Assembly: GCF_026011735.1 (NCBI RefSeq)
Contig: NZ_BRVN01000022.1
Location: forward strand, 1-52,546
From: Dietzia sp. NCCP-2495
GTDB lineage: Bacteria > Actinomycetota > Actinomycetes > Mycobacteriales > Mycobacteriaceae
DNA length: 52,546 bases
Direction: 5' to 3'
The notes under the pieces are model-generated. The model did not search any database. It was not told where the DNA came from and saw only the letters and a program-made list of their open reading frames with translations. The position numbers and the translations under genes were made by a program. The first letter of the stretch is position 1. The number at the start of each line of letters is the position of its first letter. Below, one piece after another: positions 43,265-52,546 of this stretch.

Positions 43265-44455
43265 ATGACTACCCTCACCGTCATGCCCGTGCCCCGCGAC
43301 CCGTCCCGCCGTTCGGCCGTCGAGACGTTCCACGTCATGAGCGTCCTCGCCGCCGCAGCCCGCCGCCAGGAGACCCACGGTGACGTGATCTCCCTCTGCG
43401 CCGGGCAGCCCTCGACCCCTGCGCCCGGCCCGGTGCTGGCGGCCGCGCATCACGCCCTCGACACGGAGATCCTCGGCTACACCGAGGCGTTGGGCATCCG
43501 CCCCCTGCGCGAGGCGATCGCGACGTATCACCGGGAGCGGGACGGCGTGGAGGTGTCGGCCGACGACGTCGTCGTCACCACCGGATCCTCGGGCGGCTTC
43601 ACGGTGCTGTTCCTCGCCGCGTTCGACCCCGGCGATGTGGTGGTCATGGCGCGGCCGGGGTACCCCGCCTACCGCAACACGCTGCAGGCGCTCGGGTGCC
43701 ACGTGCGCGAGATCCCGTGCGGGCCCGAGACCCGCTACCAGCCGACGGTGGCGCAACTCGAGGCGGTGACCGCCGAACTCGGGCACGCGCCTGCGGGACT
43801 CATCGTGGCCAGCCCCGCGAACCCGACCGGCACCATCATCGGTGCGGAGGAGCTCGCGGCGCTCGCGGGCTGGTGCGACGAGCACGGGACGCTGCTGGTC
43901 AGCGACGAGATCTACCACGGCGTCACCTACGGCCGCGAGTGTGCGAGCGCCTGGCAGTCCAGCCGGAACGCCGTGGTGATGGGTTCGGTGTCGAAGTACT
44001 TCTCCATGACCGGCTGGCGGATCGGCTGGATGCTGCTGCCCGAGTATCTGCGCGATCCCGTCGACCGCCTGATCGGCAACCTCACCATCTGCCCGCCGGC
44101 CGATGCGCAGTTCGCGGCCGTTGCGGCGTTCACCCCGGAGTCCGCTGCCGAGCTCGACGGTCACGTCGAGCGGTACGCCCGCAATCGCGAGCTCGTCCTG
44201 CGTCGGCTGGGGGAGCTGGGCGTGGGGGAGATCGCCCCGCCTGACGGCGCCTTCTACGCGTACTTCGACGCCTCGCGTTGGACCGACGATTCCGTGGCAT
44301 GGTGCGCCGAGATCCTCGACCGGACCGGGGTGGCGCTGACGCCCGGCGTCGACTTCGACACCGTCGACGGCCGCCACACCGTCCGGCTGAGCTTCGCCGG
44401 AGGTACCGAGGAGGTCGCCGAGGCGCTGGACCGGCTCGAGGCGGTGCTGGGCTAG
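43265..44455 (+). CDS. Class I/II aminotransferase (PLP)
   Basis: The 396-residue protein has SLCAGQPSTPAP, YTEALGIRPLREAIA, SPANPTGTIIG, SDEIYHGVTYG and the PLP Lys244 in SVSKYFSMTGWRIGW. It is a fold-type I aminotransferase (AAT_I) of unknown substrate, similar in layout to aspartate/alanine-type enzymes. It begins five bases after the GH43 stop, so they may share a transcript. Confidence 0.88.
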   Translation: MTTLTVMPVPRDPSRRSAVETFHVMSVLAAAARRQETHGDVISLCAGQPSTPAPGPVLAAAHHALDTEILGYTEALGIRPLREAIATYHRERDGVEVSADDVVVTTGSSGGFTVLFLAAFDPGDVVVMARPGYPAYRNTLQALGCHVREIPCGPETRYQPTVAQLEAVTAELGHAPAGLIVASPANPTGTIIGAEELAALAGWCDEHGTLLVSDEIYHGVTYGRECASAWQSSRNAVVMGSVSKYFSMTGWRIGWMLLPEYLRDPVDRLIGNLTICPPADAQFAAVAAFTPESAAELDGHVERYARNRELVLRRLGELGVGEIAPPDGAFYAYFDASRWTDDSVAWCAEILDRTGVALTPGVDFDTVDGRHTVRLSFAGGTEEVAEALDRLEAVLG

Positions 44456-44539
44456 TAAGGTTCCGGGCGGCCGGGCCGCTGGGACTCGCAGCTCATGATG
44501 GCAGCCCTGTCCGGCGGCTCGGCGGGTTACCGTCGGCGC

Positions 44540-44683
44540 ATGGGTTCCGCCGAGATCATCACCGCCAGCGTCTACATCACTCGTCCGTGGCTCCTCTTCC
44601 AGGGGCCACTCACGACAGAGCAGATCTACATGAACGCCTCGCAGATCTTCAACGCCTCGACCGGCGGCTCGATGGTGTCCTGA
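44540..44683 (+). CDS. Possible small ORF, 47 aa
   Basis: A 47-codon frame (from ATG 44540; also open from 44495) lies in the 274-base gap after the aminotransferase. It has SVYITRPWLLFQGPL and ends GGSMVS. No RBS is seen. It is listed because the gap would otherwise be empty; it may not be translated. Confidence 0.2.
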   Translation: MGSAEIITASVYITRPWLLFQGPLTTEQIYMNASQIFNASTGGSMVS

Positions 44684-44706
44684 CCCGCGACGGTGTCCTG
44701 ACCCGC
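44674..44706 (+). repeat. Two 15-bp direct repeats with 3-bp spacer
   Basis: GGTGTCCTGACCCGC occurs at 44674-44688 and 44692-44706, giving an 18-bp periodicity. The first copy spans the stop of the small ORF; the second precedes the HNH stop. Confidence 0.85.
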
Positions 44707-44714
44707 ATCGGAGG

Positions 44715-44746
44715 ACGAGCCGGCCGCGACTAGACCGGCGGCTCGT
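44715..44746. terminator. Possible hairpin over HNH stop
   Basis: An 8-bp stem (44715-44722 with 44739-44746) straddles the HNH stop codon in the convergent spacer. It is a weak candidate for a shared terminator. Confidence 0.3.
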
Positions 44747-46613
44747 CACCCTGCTGGGCTGAGTGCGGGCGGCGCTTAGCGTTGAGCTCGTCGTACTGCC
44801 GCTGGTACTCGGTGGTGCCGTGGGTGGTGCTTTCGGCGGTCCCGTGGTGCGCAACGCACGTGGTGAACGGCTGTGCCCAGGTCGCGGCACCGTGCGACTG
44901 CCTCCGAGCGCGTCGGGCAGCTCTCGCCACTCGGCGGTGTCTCTCCGTGACGGCGTCGGCGCGGAGTTCTCCAGGAAGCCCCTTGCCGCTCGTGTCGTGC
45001 GGGGCGGGGTCATAGTCGCGGTAGCCGTCCCAGGCGCCGGCCTCGGCACGCTCCCGGGCCAGGCGATATCTCGCCAGTGGACCGGTGGGACGGGTGTACA
45101 TGGTCTCGCCGTCCGGTGAGGTGAGGACGAGCGTGCCGTCGGGCTCCATGCGGTAGTCCCAGCCAGCAAAGGTCTTGAACCGATGGTGGCTCCGGCACTG
45201 GGCGGCCAGATTCCACTCCACAGTCAGCCCGCCTGCCGCAGGATCGTCGTGGTTGAACGGTACGACATGGTCCAGATCACAGGCCTCGGCCGGGACTGCG
45301 CAGCCGGGATGACGGCACGTGCCGTCCCGGAGTCTGATCCTGCGGGCGAGTGCGGCGCCGGGGCGATATCGCAGTGATTCCTCGTCGGAGTCCGCGGCGC
45401 CGATCGTGGGGTCCACGCTCTCGATGACCGTATTGTCGGCCAGCTTCAGCATTGCCAGCAGGGACTCGATGGCGGCCTCGCCGGACCGGGGGAACTCGAC
45501 GCCGGCCTCGCTGAGGTGCGAACCATCCGGGACGTTTCCGCCGGTCGGATTGGTGATGACCGTGATCCGCGGACGGAGGGAGAGTCCACCGCCTGTGGTG
45601 TTGCCGCCAGCGCCTCCGCCATTGCCGCCGCTGCCTCCGGAGGGGGAGCCGTCCGTGTCTCCGCCGGGGCCGGGCTCGGGTTCGCCGCCGTGAGCGGGGC
45701 CGAGACCGCCGCAGACCTTTGACATGAGGGCGTCCGCGCGACGCTGTGCTTCGGTGTAGCCCTCATCGTCGGTGGAATCGGGCTCTGGCTCGCCTGAGGA
45801 TTCAGCCTCGGCGCGGGCGGTGTCCCGGGCGGCGTTCTCTGCCTCACGGTCGAGCTCCACCTGCTCGTCGAGTGCCTCGGCAAGGACTGCCGCCTCGTCC
45901 GAACGGAGGGTCGCGTTGACGGTGGTCATCCCGTCCTGGCCCTTGTTGATCCGGACGCCCCTGGCGCGTGCGGCATCGTCCTTCCGCAGGCGGACCGCGT
46001 CCCGGTCCATGTCGATGATGATTCGGTCCGCGTGAGCCTTGGCATCGTTGATATTGGGACGCTCGCCGGCAGCGAGCCGGTCGAGGTAGTCCTCGACCAC
46101 CCGCTTCTGGACTTCGTCGAGCACGCTCTCGTCGACATTGGACATCTGTAGGGCAAGCGCTCGGGCCACCTTCTGCTCCATGAGGCCCGCGAGCATCGAC
46201 TCCAGGAGGGCCGGGTAGCGGAAATGCAGGTCCGCGGCGAAGGAGATCATCAACCTGGCGCGGGTGGACGAGATCGACAGCATCCGGACCAGGTGGGTGG
46301 CGGCCATGAGCTCCGGGTCGACGACTCCGTAGCCGGGCCGGGGCTCGTCGGCAGCGTCCGCGCAGACGGGGTCGATCACGCACTGGGCCATGACCGTGTG
46401 CGCCGCCACGAGCCGCAGGCCGGACGCGCGGTTCTCCGCTTCCCAGCTCTCGCGTAGTGCCGCGTTGGCCGCACCCAACGGGTCCAGTGGCGCGCCTGCT
46501 TGTACCTCTGATGCCGCCTCTGCCGGCGCGCTTGTCGGGGTGGAGGACGTGGTCGGAGAGGAGGTGGCGAGCGAGTGGATGGTGACCTTGTCGTCGTCGT
46601 ACTCGTTCCCCAT
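44730..46613 (-). CDS. DUF222 / 13E12-type HNH endonuclease-like protein
   Basis: The 627-residue protein has an N-terminal DUF222 region (~40-240, with LHFRYPALLESMLAGLMEQKVARAL) and a C-terminal HNH domain (~428-478: RDGTCRHPGCAVPAEACDLDHVVPFNHDD...CRSHHRFKTF) with the Cys pairs and His of an HNH nuclease. A Gly/Asn-rich linker (~300-345) separates them. The start ATG at 46613 follows GGGGAGGTGA. This is the 13E12 repeat family, common in mycolata and often mobile; some mycobacterial members are LexA-controlled, and a LexA-like box lies upstream here. A role in DNA repair or mobility is unproven. Confidence 0.85.
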   Translation of the reverse strand: MGNEYDDDKVTIHSLATSSPTTSSTPTSAPAEAASEVQAGAPLDPLGAANAALRESWEAENRASGLRLVAAHTVMAQCVIDPVCADAADEPRPGYGVVDPELMAATHLVRMLSISSTRARLMISFAADLHFRYPALLESMLAGLMEQKVARALALQMSNVDESVLDEVQKRVVEDYLDRLAAGERPNINDAKAHADRIIIDMDRDAVRLRKDDAARARGVRINKGQDGMTTVNATLRSDEAAVLAEALDEQVELDREAENAARDTARAEAESSGEPEPDSTDDEGYTEAQRRADALMSKVCGGLGPAHGGEPEPGPGGDTDGSPSGGSGGNGGGAGGNTTGGGLSLRPRITVITNPTGGNVPDGSHLSEAGVEFPRSGEAAIESLLAMLKLADNTVIESVDPTIGAADSDEESLRYRPGAALARRIRLRDGTCRHPGCAVPAEACDLDHVVPFNHDDPAAGGLTVEWNLAAQCRSHHRFKTFAGWDYRMEPDGTLVLTSPDGETMYTRPTGPLARYRLARERAEAGAWDGYRDYDPAPHDTSGKGLPGELRADAVTERHRRVARAARRARRQSHGAATWAQPFTTCVAHHGTAESTTHGTTEYQRQYDELNAKRRPHSAQQGDEPPV

Positions 46614-46651
46614 CAGTCACCTCCCCGGTCGGATCGAACTATAAACGTGCT

Positions 46652-46667
46652 TCGAATCTGCGTTCTA
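46652..46667 (-). promoter_or_regulatory. Candidate LexA (SOS) box before HNH gene
   Basis: TCGAATCTGCGTTCTA matches the mycobacterial SOS box TCGAAC-N4-GTTCGA at 10 of 12 fixed positions. It lies 38 bases before the HNH start, in an AT-richer stretch (46636-46700) that also sits upstream of purB. The remaining bases to 46815 show nothing else. Confidence 0.5.
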
Positions 46668-46815
46668 GACTACGTACACATTTTCGACACCGCAAGGATT
46701 TTCTGCACGTTTCTCGCGCGGATTTCCGGTCGGTGTGGCCGGGGAGCGCACGGGCACTCGGGCGGGGGGACGACGCCGAGAGCCGGTGTCGGAGTCTCGT
46801 GAGAGAATCGAGCCC

Positions 46816-48246
46816 GTGACCGCCAAGCCTCGTATCTCCAATGTCCTCGCCTCGCGCTACGCGAGCGCCGATCTGGCCACCCTGTGGTCCGCCGAGTACA
46901 AGATCGTGCTCGAGCGTCAGCTGTGGATCGCGGTCCTCCGCGCCCAGCGTGACCTGGGAATCGACATCCCCGACGGGGTGATCGAGGCGTACGAGGCCGT
47001 GATCGATCAGGTCGACCTGGCGTCGATCTCGGACCGTGAGCGGGTCACCCGCCACGACGTGAAGGCGCGCATCGAGGAGTTCAACGACCTCGCCGGCCAC
47101 GAGCACATCCACAAGGGCATGACCAGCCGCGATCTCACCGAGAACGTGGAGCAGCTCCAGGTCGTCCGCTCGCTCGAGCTGATGCGTGACCGCGCCGTGG
47201 CCGCCGTCCATCGACTCGGCGAGCACGCGGCCTCCCACCGGGACCAGGTGATGGCCGGCCGCAGTCACAACGTCGCCGCCCAGGCCACCACCCTCGGCAA
47301 GCGCTTCGCCTCCGCCGCCGACGAGCTGCTCGTCGCGATCGAGCGCGTCGAGTCCCTCCTCGAGCGCTACCCGCTGCGGGGGATCAAGGGGCCGATGGGC
47401 ACCGCGCAGGACATGCTCGACCTGCTCGACGGTGACGCCTCGCGCATGGCCGAGCTCGAGCAGCGCGTCGCCACCCACCTCGGGTTCTCCCGCACCTTCG
47501 ACTCGGTCGGGCAGGTCTACCCGCGCTCGCTGGACCACGAGGTCGTCTCCGCGCTCGTGCAGTTGGGTGCCGGACCGTCCTCGCTCGCGCAGACCATCCG
47601 CCTCATGGCTGGTCACGAGCTCGTCACCGAGGGGTTCCAGCCGGGCCAGGTCGGCTCGTCGGCCATGCCACACAAGATGAACACCCGGTCCTGCGAGCGC
47701 GTCAACGGCCTCCAGGTCGTGCTGCGCGGCTACGGATCCATGGCGGCCGAGCTCGCGGGCGCGCAGTGGAACGAGGGCGACGTGTTCTGTTCCGTGGTCC
47801 GTCGCGTCGCGCTGCCGGATTCGTTCTTCGCGCTGGACGGGATGTTCGAGACCTTCCTCACCGTGCTGGACGAGTTCGGCGCGTACCCGGCCGTCATCGA
47901 CAAGGAGCTCCAGCGCTACCTGCCGTTCCTGGCCACCACCAAGGTCCTCATGGCCGCGGTGCGCGCCGGCGTCGGCCGCGAGGTCGCGCACGAGGCCATC
48001 AAGGAGAACGCCGTGGCCGTGGCCCTGGCGATGCGGGAGGAGGGCCGCGAGCCCGACCTCATCGATCGTCTCGCCGCCGACGACCGCCTGCCGCTCGACC
48101 GTGAGGCGCTCGAGGCCGCACTCGCCGATCGTGCCGCGTTCATCGGTGCGGCCGCCGACCAGGTCGACGCCGTGGTCGCGCGCGCCGAGGCCCTCATCGC
48201 GCGGTACCCGGAGGCGGCGGGCTACACGCCAGGCGCGATCCTGTAG
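46816..48246 (+). CDS. purB: Adenylosuccinate lyase PurB
   Basis: The 476-residue enzyme catalyses two fumarate-releasing steps in purine synthesis. Visible are MAGRSHNVAAQATTLG (catalytic His), KGPMGTAQDM and the fumarase-family signature GSSAMPHKMNTRSCER. I place the start at GTG 46816 (VTAKPRISNVLASRYAS) because the longer frame from 46735 is Arg/Gly-rich and lies in the promoter region; the RBS is weak (GAGAGAA). Confidence 0.93.
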   Translation: MTAKPRISNVLASRYASADLATLWSAEYKIVLERQLWIAVLRAQRDLGIDIPDGVIEAYEAVIDQVDLASISDRERVTRHDVKARIEEFNDLAGHEHIHKGMTSRDLTENVEQLQVVRSLELMRDRAVAAVHRLGEHAASHRDQVMAGRSHNVAAQATTLGKRFASAADELLVAIERVESLLERYPLRGIKGPMGTAQDMLDLLDGDASRMAELEQRVATHLGFSRTFDSVGQVYPRSLDHEVVSALVQLGAGPSSLAQTIRLMAGHELVTEGFQPGQVGSSAMPHKMNTRSCERVNGLQVVLRGYGSMAAELAGAQWNEGDVFCSVVRRVALPDSFFALDGMFETFLTVLDEFGAYPAVIDKELQRYLPFLATTKVLMAAVRAGVGREVAHEAIKENAVAVALAMREEGREPDLIDRLAADDRLPLDREALEAALADRAAFIGAAADQVDAVVARAEALIARYPEAAGYTPGAIL

Positions 48247-48284
48247 GTCTGGTCGAGTCAGGTCCGGTCTGGTCAGGTCCGGTC
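48246..48284 (+). repeat. GGTCTGGTC/AGGTCC repeats at the purB stop
   Basis: A 20-base unit is followed by a 15-base shortened copy (the same unit lacking GAGTC) and a fragment GGTC, beginning on the last base of the purB stop codon. Confidence 0.65.
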
Positions 48285-48343
48285 ACGGCTGCTCGCCGCG
48301 GGTCTCGCCGTGGGGCCGGGGGCAGAGCGACGACGACGAGGTC

Positions 48344-48381
48344 CGCGGACGCCGGCGGGTGGGCGCACGCCGGCGTCCGCG
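48344..48381 (+). terminator. Perfect 14-bp hairpin terminator after purB
   Basis: Arms 48344-48357 and 48368-48381 pair perfectly with a 10-base loop, followed by TTCTCC. It lies ~100 bases after purB. The rest of 48247-48474 is otherwise empty to my reading. Confidence 0.65.
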
Positions 48382-48474
48382 TTCTCCGGGTGACACCGGG
48401 AGCGCGGGCCACGATCAGACCGGCGCCGCCTGAAGTCCGTCACACGCACGGGGCCGGGCGCTAATGTTGCGCCC

Positions 48475-49335
48475 ATGAGTCAGACGATCCTCCCCGTGCC
48501 CAGAACCGGCGGCCTGCAGGTCGCGATCCACCGGGCGGACACCCCCAGGGCCCTCCTGCTGTTGGTTCACGGCTTCGGCGAACACTCCGGCCGCTACGGG
48601 AAGATGATCTCCTTCCTGAACGACCGCGGGATCACCGTCGCGACCTATGACCTGCGCGGTCACGGGACGGCGCCGGGACCGCGGGCGCGGGTCGCGGTCG
48701 AGACCCATATCCAGGACAACCTCGCGGTCCGCGACGCCGTCATCGGCTGGGCGGAGAAGGCCGGGGACTCAACGGCGGACCTCCCGCGGCTGCTCATGGG
48801 ACATTCGATGGGTGGACTCATCTCCGGGGAGTCGGCACTCCGTCGCCCCTGGGATCTGACGGGGCTCGTCCTGTCCTCGCCGGGCCTGGCGGTGGGGGAG
48901 AACTCGCCGGCCGTGCTCAAGGCGATCGCGCCGGTCATCGCCCGACTGCTGCCCTTCCTCCCGGTGGAGAATCTCGACGCGAAGGAGGTCTCCCGCATCC
49001 CCGAGTACATCGCGGACTACGAGTCGGACCCGCTGGTCCACCACGCCGGCGTCCCCGCACTGTCCGCGGGCTCTCTGCTCGCGGGCGGGAAGAAGTTGCT
49101 GGAGCGCTCGCCCGGACTGCGTGTTCCTACTCTCGTCCTCAACGGCAGCGCGGATCCCATCACCGCGCCCACCGGGTCGCGCAGGTTCGCCCTCGAGGCC
49201 GGCAGCGCCCATGATCCGCGGCCTGAGATCACGTACCTGGAGATCGAGGGCGGCATGCACGAGTTGTTCAACGATCTCTGCGCGGACGAGGCCTACGAGG
49301 CGCTGGGGGCCTGGCTCGACGCGCGGTTGGGCTGA
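48475..49335 (+). CDS. Monoacylglycerol-lipase-like alpha/beta hydrolase
   Basis: The 286-residue protein is a serine hydrolase with LLVHGFGEHSGRY (oxyanion region), nucleophile Ser111 in GHSMGG, Asp in NGSADPITAP and His in GGMHELFND. This matches the monoacylglycerol lipase group (Rv0183-like), which cleaves monoglycerides. No signal peptide is seen. It stands between purB and purC. Confidence 0.85.
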   Translation: MSQTILPVPRTGGLQVAIHRADTPRALLLLVHGFGEHSGRYGKMISFLNDRGITVATYDLRGHGTAPGPRARVAVETHIQDNLAVRDAVIGWAEKAGDSTADLPRLLMGHSMGGLISGESALRRPWDLTGLVLSSPGLAVGENSPAVLKAIAPVIARLLPFLPVENLDAKEVSRIPEYIADYESDPLVHHAGVPALSAGSLLAGGKKLLERSPGLRVPTLVLNGSADPITAPTGSRRFALEAGSAHDPRPEITYLEIEGGMHELFNDLCADEAYEALGAWLDARLG

Positions 49336-49419
49336 GGGGCGGCTCGGCGCGGTGGCGGCGAGGGACTGAGGCCCGTCGCCCGAGGGAACGGTGTCCGGGG
49401 CGGCCGCTACGCTGGCCTC

Positions 49420-50310
49420 ATGCGACCTGCCCTCTCCACTTATCGCCATCTCGCCGCCGGCAAGGTCCGGGAGCTCTATGAGATCGACGCGGACACGCTG
49501 CTCATGGTGGCCACCGACCGCATCTCGGCGTACGACCACATTCTCGAGACGCCGATCCCGGACAAGGGCCGCGTCCTCACCGCGATGAGCGCGTACTTCT
49601 TCGACGCGCTGGACGTGCCCAATCATCTGGCCGGGCCGATGGACGACGAGCGGATCCCCGCCGAGGTGCTGGGCCGCGCGATGGTGGTCCGCCGGCTGGA
49701 CATGGTGCAGGCCGAGTGCGTGGCCCGCGGCTACCTGACCGGGTCCGGCATGGTCGAGTACCGCGAGTCGGGGACGGTCTGTGGCATCGAGCTGCCCGAG
49801 GGGCTGGTCGAGGCCAGCAAGCTGCCCGAGCCGATCTTCACGCCGGCAACCAAGGCGGCGGTGGGGGACCACGACGAGAACATCTCGTTCTCCCGGCTCA
49901 CCGAGATCGTCGGTGACGAGATGGCCGAGCGACTCCGCGCCGCGACGTTGGAGGTCTACTCGCGCGCCGCCGAGATGGCGGCCCAGCGCGGTGTGCTGCT
50001 CGCGGACACCAAGTTCGAGTTCGGTGTCTCCGGAGGCGAGCTGATCCTCGCGGACGAGGTGCTGACCCCGGATTCCTCGCGGTACTGGCCGGCGGAGGGA
50101 TACGAGGCGGGGAAGGTGCAGCCGAGCTTCGACAAGCAGTACGTCCGCAACTGGCTGACCGGCCCTGAGTCGGGCTGGGACAAGGCCTCGGACACGCCAC
50201 CGCCGCCGCTGCCCGCCGAGGTGGTCGAGGCGACGCGTGCGCGGTACATCGAGGCGTACGAGCGTATCTCGGGTCTGCAGTTCGCTGATTGGATCGGAGG
50301 CGACGCGTGA
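49420..50310 (+). CDS. purC: SAICAR synthetase PurC
   Basis: The 296-residue enzyme makes SAICAR from CAIR and aspartate with ATP. Visible are [18 protein letters not shown], the signature [12 protein letters not shown] and DTKFEFGV. The start is ATG 49420 with no strong RBS. It overlaps the next gene by four bases (GTGA). Confidence 0.95.
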   Translation: MRPALSTYRHLAAGKVRELYEIDADTLLMVATDRISAYDHILETPIPDKGRVLTAMSAYFFDALDVPNHLAGPMDDERIPAEVLGRAMVVRRLDMVQAECVARGYLTGSGMVEYRESGTVCGIELPEGLVEASKLPEPIFTPATKAAVGDHDENISFSRLTEIVGDEMAERLRAATLEVYSRAAEMAAQRGVLLADTKFEFGVSGGELILADEVLTPDSSRYWPAEGYEAGKVQPSFDKQYVRNWLTGPESGWDKASDTPPPPLPAEVVEATRARYIEAYERISGLQFADWIGGDA

Positions 50311-52546
50311 GCGAGTCCACTTTCGACGCACCTGACACCGGCACCCCTGACTCGGGCGCCCCCGACACCGGCACACCCACCGCCGCCGGCGCGCCCGCAC
50401 CCACCCCGCCGGTGGCCGAGCGGCGCCTGCACCGGCGCGAGCACCACGGCCGGGTCTTCGAGGACCACTACGAGTGGATGCGCGACAAGGACGCCCCGGC
50501 GACCCGCGAGTACCTCGAGGCAGAGAACGCCTACACCGATGCTTTGACCGCCGACCTCAAGCCGCTCGAGGACGCGGTCTACGAGGAGATCCGCTCCCGC
50601 GTCAAGGAGACCGACATGTCGGTTCCCGTGCGCTCGGGCGGCTGGTGGTACTTCTCGCGCACCATCGAGGGCAAGTCCTACGCGCAGCACTGCCGCGTGC
50701 CCGTGCCGGCCGAGTTCGTGGCCGACGAGTCGGACCCCGCGGGCTGGGTCCCGCCGGAGGTCTCGCCCGGCGTTGAGCTGCCGGACGAGCAGTTGCTCAT
50801 GGACGGCAATGTCGAGGCGGAGGGACACGGGTACTTCGCGCTGGGCGCGTTCTCCGTCAGTCACGACGGTCGCATGCTGGCGTGGTCGGTCGATGTCGAG
50901 GGCGACGAGCGCTACACCTTGCGTTTCCGGTCGCTGGACCCCGAGGTCACGGCGCCGGAGGACGAGATCCCCGGCATCGCCGCGGGCGTGACGTGGTCGC
51001 GGGACGGCGACTATGTGTTCTATGTGACGGTCGACGAGGCGTGGCGACCGGACACCGTGTGGCGGCACCGCGTGGGATCGGGTCGTGACGACGACGTCAC
51101 GGTGTTCCACGAACCGGACGAGTCCTACTGGATCGGTGTGGGCGAGACCCGCAGCGAGAAGTTCCTGCAGATAGCGATCGGGTCCAAGATCACCACCGAG
51201 GTGTGGTGCCTCGACTCCGGCGATCCCGCAGGGGACTTCTGGTGCGTCCGTCCGCGCGAGGAGGGCGTCGAGTACGACGTGGAGCACGCGGTGGTGGGCG
51301 GCGAGGACCGGTTCATCGTCACCCACAACGCAGGGGCGCCCAACTCGACGGTCGGCGAGGCTCCGGTCGGGCCGATCGGGGACTTCGGCGAGCTGCGCAC
51401 GCTGGTGCCGCACCGTGACGATGTCCGGGTCGAGGGAGTGGACGCCTTCGAGCGGGTGCTCGTACTGAGCTACCGCGAGGGGGCGTTGCCCAGGTTCGCG
51501 CTCATGCCGCTGGACCCGGACACCGACACCGGCGCCGACGCGTACGGCGAGTTCGAGCCCGTGGAGTTCGACGAGGAGCTGTTCACCTCTGGCGTCGGGT
51601 CGAATCCCGAGTGGCGGACCCCCGTGCTGCGGTACGGCTACGGCTCGTTCGTCACGCCCGGTCGCGTCTACTCGATGGACCTGGGGTCGGGCGAGCGGAC
51701 CCTGCTGCGCGAGCAGGAGGTACTGGGCGGGTACGACCCGTCGGGTTACGTGCAGCGTCGTGACTGGGCCACCGCGGAGGACGGCACGCGGGTGCCGCTC
51801 TCGCTGGTCATGTCCGTCGACACCGCCGCCAGGGTGGACGCGGGCGAGCAGGTGCCGACGTTGATCTACGGGTACGGCTCGTACGAGTCAAGCATGGACC
51901 CCGGATTCTCGGTGGCTCGGCTGTCGCTGCTGGACCGGGGGATGGTCTACGCCGTGGCGCATGTCCGGGGCGGCGGGGAGATGGGCCGACTCTGGTACGA
52001 GAACGGCAAGACCCTGACCAAGCGCAACACCTTCACCGACTTCGTCGCGTGCGCGAGGCACCTGGTCGAGTCCGGGCTCACCGCTACGGATCGTCTGGTG
52101 GCCGAGGGTGGCAGCGCGGGTGGCCTGCTCATGGGCGCGGTCGCCAACCTCGCTCCCGAGTTGTTCGCGGGGATCCAGGCGGTCGTGCCGTTCGTCGATC
52201 CACTCACCTCGATCCTCATGCCGGAGCTGCCGCTCACGGTCATCGAGTGGGATGAGTGGGGCGACCCGCTGCACGACGAGGAGGTCTACGACTACATGGC
52301 CTCCTACGCGCCGTACGAGAACATCGAGGCCAAGGACTACCCGGCCATTCTGGCGGTGACCTCGCTGAACGACACCCGCGTGCTGTACGTGGAGCCCGCC
52401 AAGTGGGTGGCGAAGCTGCGCGAGGTGTCGACCTCGGCCAACTCCGCGGAGCGGCCGGTGCTGCTGCGCTGTGAGATGAGCGCCGGCCACGGCGGCGTCT
52501 CCGGGCGCTACGAGCGGTGGCGTCAGATAGCGTTCGAATACGCGTG
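50307..52546 (+). CDS. ptrB: Oligopeptidase B-like S9 peptidase, 3' end outside window
   Basis: The frame starts at GTG 50307 in the purC stop and stays open to the right edge (~746 codons), so the C-terminus is cut, but not by much. Residues ~1-35 are a [12 protein letters not shown]-type Pro/Thr repeat. The beta-propeller domain ([20 protein letters not shown]) and the hydrolase domain follow, with Ser603 in EGGSAGG, Asp689 in SLNDTRV and His728 in SAGHGG, all the prolyl-oligopeptidase triad. Oligopeptidase B cleaves peptides after Arg/Lys in the cytoplasm. The purC-ptrB order is the same as in M. tuberculosis. Confidence 0.9.
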   Translation, partial: MSESTFDAPDTGTPDSGAPDTGTPTAAGAPAPTPPVAERRLHRREHHGRVFEDHYEWMRDKDAPATREYLEAENAYTDALTADLKPLEDAVYEEIRSRVKETDMSVPVRSGGWWYFSRTIEGKSYAQHCRVPVPAEFVADESDPAGWVPPEVSPGVELPDEQLLMDGNVEAEGHGYFALGAFSVSHDGRMLAWSVDVEGDERYTLRFRSLDPEVTAPEDEIPGIAAGVTWSRDGDYVFYVTVDEAWRPDTVWRHRVGSGRDDDVTVFHEPDESYWIGVGETRSEKFLQIAIGSKITTEVWCLDSGDPAGDFWCVRPREEGVEYDVEHAVVGGEDRFIVTHNAGAPNSTVGEAPVGPIGDFGELRTLVPHRDDVRVEGVDAFERVLVLSYREGALPRFALMPLDPDTDTGADAYGEFEPVEFDEELFTSGVGSNPEWRTPVLRYGYGSFVTPGRVYSMDLGSGERTLLREQEVLGGYDPSGYVQRRDWATAEDGTRVPLSLVMSVDTAARVDAGEQVPTLIYGYGSYESSMDPGFSVARLSLLDRGMVYAVAHVRGGGEMGRLWYENGKTLTKRNTFTDFVACARHLVESGLTATDRLVAEGGSAGGLLMGAVANLAPELFAGIQAVVPFVDPLTSILMPELPLTVIEWDEWGDPLHDEEVYDYMASYAPYENIEAKDYPAILAVTSLNDTRVLYVEPAKWVAKLREVSTSANSAERPVLLRCEMSAGHGGVSGRYERWRQIAFEYA

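Noticed and set aside
46630-46650. A second SOS box (TCGAAC near 46634 with TTCGA near 46652)
   Set aside because: The spacing between half sites is too long for LexA; only the site at 46652-46667 fits.

Overview
The window is very GC-rich DNA from a mycolic-acid actinobacterium (order Mycobacteriales/Corynebacteriales). The evidence is a complete mce4-type steroid import operon with its usual flanking genes, an otsA-thrE neighbourhood, a DUF222/13E12-type HNH gene, and purD, purB and purC with a ptrB-like peptidase following purC, which recalls the Mycobacterium tuberculosis order. Dietzia or a close relative is my best guess for the genus; the sequence read by eye does not prove it.

Layout. 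(1) 1-6.4 kb: two tandem paralogous exported proteins made of bacterial Ig-like domains, the first cut by the left edge and the second a 1611-residue giant. Both end in a Gly/Ser/Leu-rich tail. (2) 6.5-20 kb: a steroid/lipid catabolism region: a class-3-like aldehyde dehydrogenase, another exported Ig-like protein, echA19 divergent from fadD19, a nitronate-monooxygenase-like flavoprotein translationally coupled to fadD19, a hemolysin-III-family membrane protein, fadD17-fadE27-fadE26 on the minus strand, and divergent fdxD-hsd4A. (3) 20-30.4 kb: yrbE4A-yrbE4B-mce4ABCDEF plus two Mce-associated genes, one tightly packed operon. (4) 30.4-35.6 kb: otsA, a 61-residue conserved-looking protein, a threonine-exporter-like thrE, tRNA-Thr(TGT), a small helical protein, two NTF2-like proteins and a HIT protein. 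(5) 35.7-52.5 kb: a TetR regulator, purD, idi, an acyl-CoA dehydrogenase, a medium-chain-type acyl-CoA synthetase, an exported GH43-like glycosidase with the same Gly/Ser/Leu tail, an aminotransferase, an HNH/DUF222 protein with a candidate LexA box, purB, a monoacylglycerol-lipase-like hydrolase, purC and a ptrB-like S9 peptidase cut by the right edge.

How the genes work together. Mce4A-F with YrbE4A/B would bring sterols through the envelope. FadD19 would activate the side chain as CoA ester, FadE26/FadE27, EchA19 and Hsd4A would carry out beta-oxidation steps, and FdxD would supply electrons. Five AAC-NN-GTT palindromes of the KstR type sit in front of the aldehyde dehydrogenase, echA19/fadD19, fadE26, fdxD and yrbE4A, so the whole block looks like one regulon.

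The least explained features are the exported Ig-like and GH43-like proteins that share a C-terminal GSLGS-type tail, and a recurring pattern of short tandem repeats just after stop codons. No gene-free stretch exceeds about 300 bases; the longest (44456-44729, 19781-20017, 48247-48474, 18426-18650, 9301-9511, 46614-46815) are described under their sites.
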